From Maritalea sp047634455 (GTDB lineage Bacteria; Pseudomonadota; Alphaproteobacteria; Rhizobiales; Devosiaceae), in the NCBI RefSeq assembly GCF_047634455.1, contig NZ_JBLIAI010000006.1:10465-74464 (forward strand): a DNA stretch of 64,000 nt, read 5' to 3'. Shown in pieces: positions 8,987 to 17,783 of the stretch. Numbering within the stretch: the stretch's first letter is position 1; each line of letters starts with the position of its first letter. The notes beneath the pieces are model-generated. The model saw only the letters and a list, made by a program, of their open reading frames with translations. It had not been told where the DNA came from and did no database searches. A program made the position numbers and the translations under genes.

Positions 8987-9790
8987 ATGTCTATATCGGT
9001 CGCCACTTGGAACATCAATTCGGTGCGTTTGCGCTTGCCCATGGTGCAAGACTTTTTAGCCGATCATCGACCTGACATTTTATGTTTGCAAGAAATCAAG
9101 TGTCAAAACGATCAGTTCCCCACCAAAGCGTTTGAAAAGTCGGGCTATCAATATCAGGCGGTGAATGGCCAAAAGAGCTATCACGGCGTGGCGATTGTTT
9201 CACGTATTCCACTTCAAGACCATCAAGCGCGTGAATTTTGCCAGATGGGCGACGCCCGCCATATCAGTGGGGTCGTTGAAGCGCCATTTGGCAAAACCCG
9301 GATCCACAATTTCTACATTCCGGCAGGTGGCGACGAAGCCAATATTGAGACCAATCCAAAGTTCAAACACAAAATGGATTTCCTGAGCGAATTGCAAACT
9401 TGGTTTGATCACAAGGATTTTGATGCAGGCCAGGTGATTGTTGGCGATTTCAACATCGCCCCACACGAAAACGATGTGTGGTCACACAAGCAATTGCTAA
9501 AAGTCGTCAGCCACACCCCGCTTGAAACACAGACCCTGGACGCCATGCAAGCACGGCGCGATTGGGTTGATGTGGTGCGCAAACACATCCCGCATGAAGA
9601 ACGGCTCTACAGTTGGTGGAGTTACCGCTCTAAAGATTGGAGCGTATCCAATAAAGGTCGTCGGCTCGACCATATTTGGTCAACACCAGACGTCGCCAAA
9701 CATAGTACTGAAACAATCGTATTTCGCGATGCGCGCGGCTGGACAGAAAAGCCGTCTGATCATGTGCCGATTATTTCAAGATTTGGCTAA
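8987..9790 (+). CDS. xthA: Exodeoxyribonuclease III (XthA-type AP endonuclease)
   Basis: The endonuclease/exonuclease/phosphatase fold carries the ExoIII motifs WNINSVR, LCLQEIKCQ with its metal-binding Glu, VGDFNIAP with catalytic Asp/Asn, RRLDHIW and the C-terminal SDHVPI with catalytic His. The enzyme cuts 5' of abasic sites and removes 3' blocking groups in base-excision repair. The length is 267 aa. The ATG at 8987 has GGGAG at 8977-8981. The gene converges with a minus-strand cyclic-nucleotide-binding gene 22 nt downstream. Confidence 0.95.
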   Translation: MSISVATWNINSVRLRLPMVQDFLADHRPDILCLQEIKCQNDQFPTKAFEKSGYQYQAVNGQKSYHGVAIVSRIPLQDHQAREFCQMGDARHISGVVEAPFGKTRIHNFYIPAGGDEANIETNPKFKHKMDFLSELQTWFDHKDFDAGQVIVGDFNIAPHENDVWSHKQLLKVVSHTPLETQTLDAMQARRDWVDVVRKHIPHEERLYSWWSYRSKDWSVSNKGRRLDHIWSTPDVAKHSTETIVFRDARGWTEKPSDHVPIISRFG

Positions 9791-9812
9791 AACGCGATTG
9801 AGCCTATTCACA

Positions 9813-10256
9813 TCAATGCACGTCGGCAGCGGTAATTGCGTGCACATATCGGCTAATGGATAGTTTGATCCGGGCGGCGACTTTTGCTGCCAAGTCGGGG
9901 TAGTTCTCAATCAACCGTTTGAAATGAAGTCGCGGTACAAATACCAGCTCTGTGTTTCCAATCGCGCGCACGGTCGCGGGACGCGGCTTATCAACAATCA
10001 AGGCCAATTCACCAAAGGTCGTGCCCTGCTCCTTGATAACCGGACCCTGTGATTTTGCCCCTTCATGGCTCGATTGCATCGCGCCCTTAACCAGAATATA
10101 AGCACCATCTGCCACCGCGCCCTCGCTGAACAATATTTCATTATCCGCCAATTTGCGCGTATCAGAAACAAAGCCAATCAGCTTGAGCTGCTCGTCGCTT
10201 AACGTTTGAAACGGATCAGCAAGTTTTAATATCGCCGTAATTTCATCAAGTGTCAT
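9813..10256 (-). CDS. Single-domain cyclic-nucleotide-binding protein
   Basis: The 147-aa protein is a Crp-like cNMP-binding domain and little more. It has a beta roll with NEILFSEGAVADGAYILVKG and a phosphate-binding-cassette-like GTTFGELALIVDKPRPATVRA, where GELAL and the Arg match the cyclic-nucleotide-contacting pattern. It lacks the C-terminal helix-turn-helix of Crp/Fnr regulators, so it is unlikely to bind DNA by itself. The response regulator gene lies 9 nt upstream on the same strand, so the two are probably co-transcribed and functionally linked. The ligand is unknown. Confidence 0.8.
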   Translation of the reverse strand: MTLDEITAILKLADPFQTLSDEQLKLIGFVSDTRKLADNEILFSEGAVADGAYILVKGAMQSSHEGAKSQGPVIKEQGTTFGELALIVDKPRPATVRAIGNTELVFVPRLHFKRLIENYPDLAAKVAARIKLSISRYVHAITAADVH

Positions 10257-10265
10257 CTTTGACCC

Positions 10266-10949
10266 TTAAGGTACCAATCGGTAGCCGCCCTCTTCTGTGA
10301 CCAAAAGTCTGGCATTGCTGGGATCTCGTTCAATTTTCTGCCGCAAGCGATAAATGTGCGTCTCAAGCGTATGGGTCGTCACCCGATTATTATATCCCCA
10401 AACCTCCTGCAACAACACATCACGTGAAACCGTTTTAGCCCCTTGGCGATAGAGGAACTTCAATATCGATGTTTCTTTGTCGGTCAGCCGCACCTTACCG
10501 CCATCCTCGGTTTCAAGTGTCTTGGTGGCGGGCTGGAAATTGTAATGCCCGATGGTAAACACCACATCTTCACTTTGATCATGTTGACGCAACAATGCCC
10601 GCACCCGGGCGAGCAAAACAGAAAAGCGAAAAGGTTTTGTCACATAATCATTGGCCCCGCTCTCAAGGCCCAATATCTCATCCGAATCGCTATCGTGCCC
10701 GGTAAGCATCAGAATCGGGCTTTTAAAACCGTCCTGACGCATGATTTTCACCGCCTCACGCCCGTCCATGTCCGGCAAACCAACATCCAACAGGACCAAG
10801 TCAAACGGGGAAGCTTTTACCGATCGCAATGCCGTCGCTGCATCGGCACCTTGTGTGATTTCAAATTCTCGATAATGCGAAAGCTGGTCCACCAAAGATT
10901 GGCGCAACTCATCTTCATCATCCACAATTAAAAGCCGACGTTTGTTCAT
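10266..10949 (-). CDS. OmpR-family response regulator
   Basis: A receiver domain (residues 1-120) has acidic residues DDED near 10-13, the phosphoacceptor Asp55 (VLLDVGLPDMDG), Thr in LMLTGHD and Lys in YVTKPFR. A C-terminal winged-helix domain follows, ending HIYRLRQKIERDPSNARLLV then GGYRLVP, so it is an OmpR/PhoB-type transcription factor of 227 aa. No histidine kinase is adjacent; the neighbour is a cNMP-binding protein. Targets cannot be deduced. Confidence 0.9.
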   Translation of the reverse strand: MNKRRLLIVDDEDELRQSLVDQLSHYREFEITQGADAATALRSVKASPFDLVLLDVGLPDMDGREAVKIMRQDGFKSPILMLTGHDSDSDEILGLESGANDYVTKPFRFSVLLARVRALLRQHDQSEDVVFTIGHYNFQPATKTLETEDGGKVRLTDKETSILKFLYRQGAKTVSRDVLLQEVWGYNNRVTTHTLETHIYRLRQKIERDPSNARLLVTEEGGYRLVP

Positions 10950-11051
10950 GTTCTTGCCTTTTGTTGGCGCACCAGAGTTTTAACGCGAAGCACTAATGTA
11001 GACATTAGCTGTTAACATCCCAATCACAAGCCCGTGTGAAGATTGTGTTGG

Positions 11052-11732
11052 TTAATCGACAAGATATTCCCGCCGCCCAAAAATTGCAGACCCAACCCGA
11101 ACATAAGTAGCACCCATTTCAATAGCTGTATCAAAATCCGCACTCATACCCATCGACAGTTCGTGCAAATCGGCAGTTTTTGCCAACCCGGCCAATTGTG
11201 CAAAATACGGCGCAGCTGGCACCCCGGCTGGGGGAATACACATCAAACCGCGCACATTCAGACCGTATGTTTCACGGCAAGTGTTCACAAATTCAACGGT
11301 TTCAGTTGGCGCAACGCCCGCTTTTTGCGGTTCCTCGCCGATATTAACCTGAACAAAAACCGGCAAATTTCGACCCGTCGCCGTAAACTCTTTAGCCAAA
11401 GCCTTCGCCAGCTTCTCTCGATCAACTGAATGTATGACGTCAAACAAAGCGACAGCATCTTTTACTTTATTTGTTTGCAGCGGACCAATCAGGTGCAAAA
11501 TGGTATCTGGGAACTGCTCTTTCAGGGCGGGCCATTTGCCCAACGCTTCCTGAACCCGGTTCTCACCAAAGTCAATTTGGCCCGCTTCCAATATCGGCAG
11601 GATATCTTCAGACGCAAACGTTTTAGACACTGCAATCAGTTTTGGCGCTGGCGCGTGCACACTTAACGGGCCAAACCGAGCCGAAGCAATTGCAATGCGG
11701 TCATTTACGTCTTCTAATCCTGTGATAGTCAT
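11052..11732 (-). CDS. yggS: PLP homeostasis protein, YggS/PLPBP family
   Basis: The protein is a single-domain alanine-racemase-like barrel that binds pyridoxal phosphate at the Lys in LIAVSKTF. Other family marks are FGENRVQEA, LHLIGPLQTNK, VQVNIGEEPQKAG, RGLMCIPP and SMGMSADFDTAI followed by VRVGSAIFG. The family balances PLP and amino/keto acids rather than catalysing a known reaction. The ATG at 11732 is preceded by GAGGGGAATT, better than the TTG four codons upstream. The length is 226 aa. It is divergent from leuS across a 174-nt gap. Confidence 0.95.
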   Translation of the reverse strand: MTITGLEDVNDRIAIASARFGPLSVHAPAPKLIAVSKTFASEDILPILEAGQIDFGENRVQEALGKWPALKEQFPDTILHLIGPLQTNKVKDAVALFDVIHSVDREKLAKALAKEFTATGRNLPVFVQVNIGEEPQKAGVAPTETVEFVNTCRETYGLNVRGLMCIPPAGVPAAPYFAQLAGLAKTADLHELSMGMSADFDTAIEMGATYVRVGSAIFGRREYLVD

Positions 11733-11906
11733 AATTCCCCTCAAATCACTTGCCTCCCCCTTTTTGAATCATTTTTCGCTACCGAGCAAACGATTCAATG
11801 CCAACCGATATTGACCCCACCACCCAAATCTGGTGAAGGTCGCTGTAACGCTTAGAAATCGGGCGATTGACCCGATCGAACATGACGACTTAAAGGACGT
11901 ATAGAA

Positions 11907-14534
11907 TTGACCGGCAATAATTCAGAACGGTATAACCCTCGCGAAAGCGAACCCCATTGGCAAAACCTATGGCGCGAACGCAAAAGCTTCGTTTCCAGCA
12001 ATGATGACGACCGCGAAAAATACTACGTCCTAGAAATGTTCCCCTACCCCTCAGGCCGCTGCCATGTGGGTCATGCGCGTAATTACACAATGGGCGACGT
12101 GATCGCCCGTTATAAACGCGCCAAAGGTTTTAACGTTTTGCACCCCATGGGTTGGGATGCGTTCGGCATGCCCGCTGAAAACGCTGCGATGAAAAACAAT
12201 GCCCACCCAAAAACATGGACCTACCAAAATATCGCATCGATGAAGACCCAATTGCAATCCATGGGGTTTAGTCTTGATTGGACCCGTGAATTCGCCACGT
12301 GCGATCCCGAATATTACGCGCATCAGCAAAAACTATTTATAGATTTTTTGAGCGAAGACCTCATCTACCGCAAAAGCTCCAAAGTTAATTGGGATCCAGT
12401 TGACAATACAGTATTGGCCAACGAACAAGTGATTGACGGTCGTGGTTGGCGATCTGGCGCGTTGGTGGAACAAAAAGAGCTCACCCAATGGTTCTTCAAA
12501 ATCACCGACTACGCCGAAGACCTGTTAAACGAAATCGACAATCTTAATGATTGGCCTGAAAAAGTCCGGTTGATGCAAAAAAACTGGATCGGCAAATCCG
12601 AGGGCCTAACCATCCGCTGGGCGCTTGATGCAGCAACCGCACCCGAGGGTTTTTGCGATCTTGAAGTCTATACCACACGCCCTGATACGATTTTTGGCGC
12701 CAGCTTTATGGCTGTCGCCGCCGATCATCCATTGGCGCAAGAAGCAGCCAAATCGAACCCTGAACTGCAAACCTTTATCGAGGAATGTCGCCGATTGGGC
12801 ACATCCGTCGCCGCACTTGAAACCGCAGAGAAGCGTGGCTTTGATACCGGGATTCACGTGAAACACCCGTTTGACGACGATTGGACTTTGCCGATCTATG
12901 TGGCAAACTTTGTTTTGATGGATTACGGTACGGGTGCGATTTTTGGCTGTCCATCCGGCGACCAACGCGATTTGGATTTCGCCCGCAAATATGATTTACC
13001 TGTCAAGGCAGTGGTTATGCCAGACGGCGAATTGGCAGAACATTTTGTCATCGACAATGAAGCCTATACAGGCGAAGGCGTGATGATCAACTCCGCCTTC
13101 CTAAATGGCATGACACCAAGCATCGCCTTTGATGAGGTGGCCAACCGTTTGGCCAATATTGACATTAACGGTCGCGTACAGGGCGAACGCAAAGTCAATT
13201 ATCGCTTGCGGGATTGGGGCATTTCGCGCCAGCGCTATTGGGGCTGCCCAATCCCCATTATCCACTGTGATAATTGTGGCATCGTGCCAGTGCGCGATGA
13301 AGACTTGCCCGTAAAATTGCCCGACGATGTAAGCTTTGATAAACCGGGCAATCCGTTGGACCACCACCCAACATGGAAAGACACGCACTGCCCAACTTGC
13401 GATGCACCTGCACGGCGCGAAACCGATACCATGGACACATTTGTTGACAGTTCTTGGTACTTTGCGCGGTTCACAGCCCCCAATGCCTCGTCGCCAACTG
13501 ATCCCAAAGCCGCCGATGAATGGTTGCCTGTCGACCAATATATTGGCGGTGTTGAGCACGCAATTTTGCACCTGCTTTATTCCCGCTTCTTCGCCCGTGC
13601 CATGAAAAAGTCGGGCCACTTGAATGTCACAGAACCGTTCAAAGGTCTGTTTACCCAGGGCATGGTCACCCACGAAACCTACAAAACGTCTCATGGCGAC
13701 TGGGTGTCACCTGAAGAAATCAATTTTGAAGGGACGACGGAAAACCGTAAAGCCACGCACAAGGTGTCCGGCGAAGCGGTAAAAATCGGTTCGATTGAAA
13801 AAATGTCGAAATCAAAACTCAATGTGGTCGACATGACAGCAATGGCGCAAAGCTTTGGTGCCGACGCTACCCGATGGTTCGTGCTGTCTGATTCTCCGCC
13901 AGAGCGCGACGTTCAATGGACCGAAGCAGGTATTGAGGGTGTTTGGCGATTTGTGCAAAAGGTTTGGCGTTTGGTAGACGAGGCCCATGCTATTGTTTGT
14001 GCAACTGAAGATGCGTCCGTTGAGAACTTTGATGTCGAAGCTTTGCTAAAGTCAGCTCACCGTGCGGTTGATCAAGTGTCTGATGCATATGAAAATTTGC
14101 GCTTTAACCGTGCCATTGCCCAACTCTATGAGCTCACGAATGTTTTGGGCAAGGCGACAGCGTCCATAAAGCACAATCCAACAATTAAAGAACGTTCGGC
14201 CATTCGCACCGCGACAACATTCTTGGTCAAATTGTGCAACCCAATCGTGCCCCATGTAACCGAAACATGTTGGGCACATTTGGGCAACACCACCATTTTG
14301 GCCGACGAGAGCTGGCCGGAGCCGGACCCGAAATATCTTGTGAGTGACACCATCATCTTGCCCGTTCAAGTCAACGGCAAACGACGTGGTGAAATACAAA
14401 TCAATAAGGATCTTCCCAAAGATCAAATTGAAGATGCCGCCTTGTCACTGGACGCGGTTTCGCGCATCTTGGACGGACAAGCACCCAAAAAGGTGATCAT
14501 CGTTCCAGGCAGGATCGTCAATGTTGTTGTTTAA
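11907..14534 (+). CDS. leuS: Leucyl-tRNA synthetase
   Basis: The protein is a full-length class I synthetase of 875 aa. The HIGH motif appears as HVGH (MFPYPSGRCHVGHARNY, about residues 46-62) and KMSKS as EKMSKSKLN near residue 630. Between them lie the CP1 editing domain (TTRPDTIFGASFMAVAADHP) and a cysteine-bearing insert with two CxxC pairs (CDNC and CPTC). It charges tRNA-Leu and edits mischarged isoleucine and norvaline. The start is a TTG at 11907 with AAAGGA about 10 nt upstream. Its 3' end overlaps lptE by 14 nt. An asymmetric parS-like site lies inside. Confidence 0.97.
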   Translation: MTGNNSERYNPRESEPHWQNLWRERKSFVSSNDDDREKYYVLEMFPYPSGRCHVGHARNYTMGDVIARYKRAKGFNVLHPMGWDAFGMPAENAAMKNNAHPKTWTYQNIASMKTQLQSMGFSLDWTREFATCDPEYYAHQQKLFIDFLSEDLIYRKSSKVNWDPVDNTVLANEQVIDGRGWRSGALVEQKELTQWFFKITDYAEDLLNEIDNLNDWPEKVRLMQKNWIGKSEGLTIRWALDAATAPEGFCDLEVYTTRPDTIFGASFMAVAADHPLAQEAAKSNPELQTFIEECRRLGTSVAALETAEKRGFDTGIHVKHPFDDDWTLPIYVANFVLMDYGTGAIFGCPSGDQRDLDFARKYDLPVKAVVMPDGELAEHFVIDNEAYTGEGVMINSAFLNGMTPSIAFDEVANRLANIDINGRVQGERKVNYRLRDWGISRQRYWGCPIPIIHCDNCGIVPVRDEDLPVKLPDDVSFDKPGNPLDHHPTWKDTHCPTCDAPARRETDTMDTFVDSSWYFARFTAPNASSPTDPKAADEWLPVDQYIGGVEHAILHLLYSRFFARAMKKSGHLNVTEPFKGLFTQGMVTHETYKTSHGDWVSPEEINFEGTTENRKATHKVSGEAVKIGSIEKMSKSKLNVVDMTAMAQSFGADATRWFVLSDSPPERDVQWTEAGIEGVWRFVQKVWRLVDEAHAIVCATEDASVENFDVEALLKSAHRAVDQVSDAYENLRFNRAIAQLYELTNVLGKATASIKHNPTIKERSAIRTATTFLVKLCNPIVPHVTETCWAHLGNTTILADESWPEPDPKYLVSDTIILPVQVNGKRRGEIQINKDLPKDQIEDAALSLDAVSRILDGQAPKKVIIVPGRIVNVVV
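12851..12864 (-). other. parS-like site (asymmetric), inside leuS
   Basis: The minus strand reads GTTTCACGTGAATC; the 16-bp context matches consensus parS at 14 positions. It encodes Ile-His-Val-Lys in the LeuS editing domain. ParB binding is inferred. Confidence 0.5.
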
Positions 14535-15018
14535 CAGATCAATCAAATATCTATTCGTCGCTCTGACCGGCCTTATCGTCTTGGCCGGCTGCACCTTCAG
14601 TCCGGTATATGATGCTGGTGGCGCAAACAATTACGCTATTGGTTTTGGCAAACCGGCATCGGTTGTTGAACAAACAATCGTGCAGGAATTGACTTTCAAA
14701 TTGGGACGCGCAACAACACCAGCTTATATGGTAAATCTGTCAACATCGACCGCAACGCGCTCCATTTACGGTGTTGGTTCACAATTTGTGCGAACCGAAT
14801 ATGAGGCCACCGTGCGCACGTCTTTCACCTTGATCGATACGTTGACGGATGAACAAGTGACATCGGGCCAACGTTTCGCTTCCGCAATCTATCAAAGCAG
14901 CACGCAAAATGTAGCCAACAATGCCGCGCTATCTGACGCCTACCAGCGCGCTGCCAAAGATGTCGCGGGCCAGATCGAACTGCTGATCGTTGCGGCTTTA
15001 AAAGAGAACAAACCTTGA
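14521..15018 (+). CDS. lptE: LPS-assembly lipoprotein LptE
   Basis: A type II signal peptide ends in the lipobox LAGC (Cys23), so this is an outer-membrane lipoprotein of 165 aa. The rest is weakly conserved but the location between leuS and holA is the conserved site of lptE in proteobacteria. LptE plugs the LptD barrel and helps place lipopolysaccharide in the outer leaflet. The ATG at 14521 overlaps the end of leuS by 14 nt, which points to translational coupling. The identification rests on lipobox, size and position more than on motifs. Confidence 0.85.
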   Translation: MLLFNRSIKYLFVALTGLIVLAGCTFSPVYDAGGANNYAIGFGKPASVVEQTIVQELTFKLGRATTPAYMVNLSTSTATRSIYGVGSQFVRTEYEATVRTSFTLIDTLTDEQVTSGQRFASAIYQSSTQNVANNAALSDAYQRAAKDVAGQIELLIVAALKENKP

Positions 15019-16037
15019 CTGCAATAAAAGCCCGTGATGTGGACAGTTTTCTTGCGCACCCTGACATAAAAGCGGGTTTTATATTGATCTACGGCCCAGA
15101 CGCCGGTCGGGTTCGAGAAACCACAGATAAACTGCAAACACAGTTTCACGGCCAAACTGGTGACCCAATGGGCCTCGTCAGTCTGCAATTTGGCGACTTT
15201 GAGAACCCTGGCGAACGCATTTCGGTGGAGGCCAACACACCTTCCATGTTCGGCGACCAGCGTATCATACGTGTGCGTGGTGCCACCAATGCACTGACCA
15301 AAGAGATTGAACAGACTGTAAAAGACGGGTTTGATGCGATTTTATTGGTCGAATCGGGCAATTTGACCCCAAAAGATGGGCTGAGAAAGCTCGCTGAGGC
15401 TCAAAAATCGGCTCGAGCCGTGCCCTGCTACGCTGACGACACTAGAAGTTTGACCCAATTGGCCCGTCAAATGTTCGAAAAGGCGCAAATCACGGTCGAA
15501 AACGACGCTTTGCGTGCACTAATTGACGTATTGGGAAATGACAGGCAGATCACCAGACAGGAAGTTGAAAAACTTATTCTGTTTGCACAGGATACAAAGC
15601 ACATTGATTTTGACGATGTGATGGTGCTGTGTGGCGATAATGCAGCGCAAACCATGGATGAAATTCTGGATAGCACTGGCACGGGCCACATGCAAAAGCT
15701 GGACACCGCCCTCACCCGGGCATTTAGTTCGGGCACCAATTCATCTGCCATCCTTACGCGGGCATTGATGCACTTTTCCACTCTGCGCGAAATGCGCGCC
15801 GGGTTCGATGAGGGAAAAACCTTAACTGAAGTTTTGAACGCGGGGCGTTTCCGCGTTCACTTTTCCCGCAAAAGCGCCATTGAAAGCCAAATCAGATCTT
15901 GGTCTTCAACAAATTTGGCCGCCGCTTGCGTCCGACTGCACACAACGGTGCTTGAGACCCGCAAGAACGCCAATTTGGCCGATGAGCACACGCGCCAAGC
16001 CTTGCTGGCAATCGCAACGATTGCCGCAAGAAACTAA
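15015..16037 (+). CDS. holA: DNA polymerase III subunit delta (HolA)
   Basis: The protein (340 aa) matches HolA in size and pattern: N-terminal FILIYGPDAGRVRE, a Rossmann-like clamp-loader domain with ILLVESGNLTPKDGLRKLAE, ALIDVLGNDRQITRQEVEKL and a C-terminal collar domain. Delta opens the beta sliding clamp. No functional P-loop is expected in delta and none is seen. The TTG start at 15015 overlaps the lptE stop by 4 nt. It is the last gene of leuS-lptE-holA and converges with parB. Confidence 0.93.
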   Translation: MTAIKARDVDSFLAHPDIKAGFILIYGPDAGRVRETTDKLQTQFHGQTGDPMGLVSLQFGDFENPGERISVEANTPSMFGDQRIIRVRGATNALTKEIEQTVKDGFDAILLVESGNLTPKDGLRKLAEAQKSARAVPCYADDTRSLTQLARQMFEKAQITVENDALRALIDVLGNDRQITRQEVEKLILFAQDTKHIDFDDVMVLCGDNAAQTMDEILDSTGTGHMQKLDTALTRAFSSGTNSSAILTRALMHFSTLREMRAGFDEGKTLTEVLNAGRFRVHFSRKSAIESQIRSWSSTNLAAACVRLHTTVLETRKNANLADEHTRQALLAIATIAARN

Positions 16038-16059
16038 CTAACATGCTGTAAACAAAGAA

Positions 16060-16947
16060 CTATCGAGACTGAAGCCGCTGACACACATCGTCCAATTGCT
16101 CAAGCGTGCGATACTTAATCTCAATCTTACCGCCGCGTTCTTTGTGATCGATTGCAACTTTTAGCCCCAGTAAATCACTCAGGCTTTTCTCGAGCGCTAA
16201 AGTATCCGCATCCTTTGCCGCCTTGGCAGCTTTTGTAGAATGCCCAACATCGTCATTGGCCTGTGCTTGCTTTTGAGCCAAATTTTCAGCTTCACGAACG
16301 CTCAGACCACCATCAATAATTCGACGGGCCAATGCTTCAGGATTTGTTGCCGTAATCAATGCCCGCGCATGGCCCGCCGACAACGCACCGTCTGTCACAT
16401 ATTGCTGCACATTGGCTGGCAATTTCATCAACCGCAACGTATTCGCCACATGGCTCCGGCTTTTGCCAATAACTTGCGCCAAGTCGGCTTGGGTATATCC
16501 AAACTGTTGCATAAGCTGATCATAACCCTTTGATTCTTCTAAAGAATTAAGGTCTGACCGTTGAACGTTTTCAATAATCGCAAGTTCTAAAGCTTCGCGA
16601 TCATCAACCTCTCGAATAATCACGGGCACTTCGTGCAAGCCCGCGCGCTGCGCCGCCCGCCAGCGGCGCTCACCTGCCACCAATTCATATTGGTCAGGAT
16701 CAACCGCACTGGGTCGCACCAAAATCGGTTGCATGACGCCTTTTTCACGAATTGAGTTGGTTAAGTCTTCCAACTCCTCAGGGGCAAAATGTCGCCGTGG
16801 ATTGTTGGGACTGGCCACAATAAACTCAACTGGCAAACGACGAATACCGTCGCCCGACGGCACCCGCGTCGCTTCAATAGGTGGCACATCGCCTATCAGT
16901 GCTGCCAAACCCCGGCCAAGTCTGCTGTTTGTGTTTTTGTCGTTCAT
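16060..16947 (-). CDS. parB: Chromosome partitioning protein ParB
   Basis: The 295-aa protein has the ParB layout: a basic N-terminus (RLGRGLAALIG), the CTP-binding N-domain with NPRRHF (box I), GERRWRAAQRAG and NVQRSDLNSLEE, a helix-turn-helix around QADLAQVIGKSRSHVANTLRL, and a C-terminal dimerisation domain. ParB loads at parS, slides as a CTP-dependent clamp and recruits SMC. It lies 9 nt after parA. A perfect parS sits about 1.3 kb away in rsmG, with further parS-like sites nearby. Confidence 0.97.
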   Translation of the reverse strand: MNDKNTNSRLGRGLAALIGDVPPIEATRVPSGDGIRRLPVEFIVASPNNPRRHFAPEELEDLTNSIREKGVMQPILVRPSAVDPDQYELVAGERRWRAAQRAGLHEVPVIIREVDDREALELAIIENVQRSDLNSLEESKGYDQLMQQFGYTQADLAQVIGKSRSHVANTLRLMKLPANVQQYVTDGALSAGHARALITATNPEALARRIIDGGLSVREAENLAQKQAQANDDVGHSTKAAKAAKDADTLALEKSLSDLLGLKVAIDHKERGGKIEIKYRTLEQLDDVCQRLQSR

Positions 16948-16956
16948 TTTGCTGTC

Positions 16957-17757
16957 CTATGCCGCCGTCAATCGACGTTCGCGCTTAATAACCTCAGTAG
17001 CCAGATGCAAATAGGCCTGGCTGCCTGCACATTTCAGATCGTATAAGAGCGCCGGCTTCCCGTAGGAAGGCGCCTCAGATAGTCGAACATTTCTCGGAAT
17101 GACCGTTTCATAGACCAAGTCACCCATATGCGAGCGAACATCACTAAGTACTTGATTAGACAAGTTATTTCTCTTGTCATACATGGTCATAACCACACCT
17201 TGAATATAGAGGCCAGGATTAAGACTGGACTTGATCTGCTCAATGGTATGCAAAAGCTGGCTAAGACCCTCAAGCGCAAAAAACTCACATTGCATTGGCA
17301 CCAAAACCGCGTCTGCGGCGGCGAGAGAATTAATTGTAAGTAAGTTAAGTGACGGCGGGCAATCAATCAGAATGTAGGTAATTGGCTTGCCATCAAAAAT
17401 GATGTCACCAGCCCCACTCAGTGCATTCCTCAACCGAAATGCTCGATCACCTTCATTTGAGATTGCCATTTCCAGGCCCAATAAATCCATTGTGGACGGT
17501 ACCACCACCACATTTGGCACATTGGTTGAAACAATCGCGTCCTTAAGCTCAACTTCGCCGGTCATCAAATCATAAGCAGAATAATGCCGCGCCTCCCGGT
17601 CTATGCCAAAACCTGTGCTGGCATTGCCCTGTGGGTCAATATCAACAATCAAAACACGCTCACCAATGGCGGCAAGGGCTGTTGCCAAATTGATGGCCGT
17701 CGTTGTTTTACCAACACCGCCCTTTTGATTTGCCAATGTAAGAATCCGCGGTTGCAC
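16957..17757 (-). CDS. parA: Chromosome partitioning ATPase ParA
   Basis: It has a deviant Walker A (KGGVGKTTTAINLA) near residues 11-24, VDIDPQGNAS for A', and the YILIDCPPSLNLLTINSL Walker B region. ParA forms a nucleoid-bound gradient that pulls ParB-parS. The GTG at 17757 is proposed as start because GGAGGGG lies 6-7 nt upstream of it, giving 266 aa; a TTG at 17775 would place that Shine-Dalgarno inside the coding region and has none of its own. The gene follows rsmG after 26 nt within the mnmE-mnmG-rsmG-parA-parB block. Confidence 0.96.
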   Translation of the reverse strand: MQPRILTLANQKGGVGKTTTAINLATALAAIGERVLIVDIDPQGNASTGFGIDREARHYSAYDLMTGEVELKDAIVSTNVPNVVVVPSTMDLLGLEMAISNEGDRAFRLRNALSGAGDIIFDGKPITYILIDCPPSLNLLTINSLAAADAVLVPMQCEFFALEGLSQLLHTIEQIKSSLNPGLYIQGVVMTMYDKRNNLSNQVLSDVRSHMGDLVYETVIPRNVRLSEAPSYGKPALLYDLKCAGSQAYLHLATEVIKRERRLTAA

Positions 17758-17783
17758 TGCAAGCCCCTCCGACAACGAATAAT

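Noticed and set aside
10416..10431. Another TCACGTGAAAC half site in the response regulator gene
   Set aside because: Only 11 of 16 positions match parS; the left half is ACAT and the GANTC half is absent.
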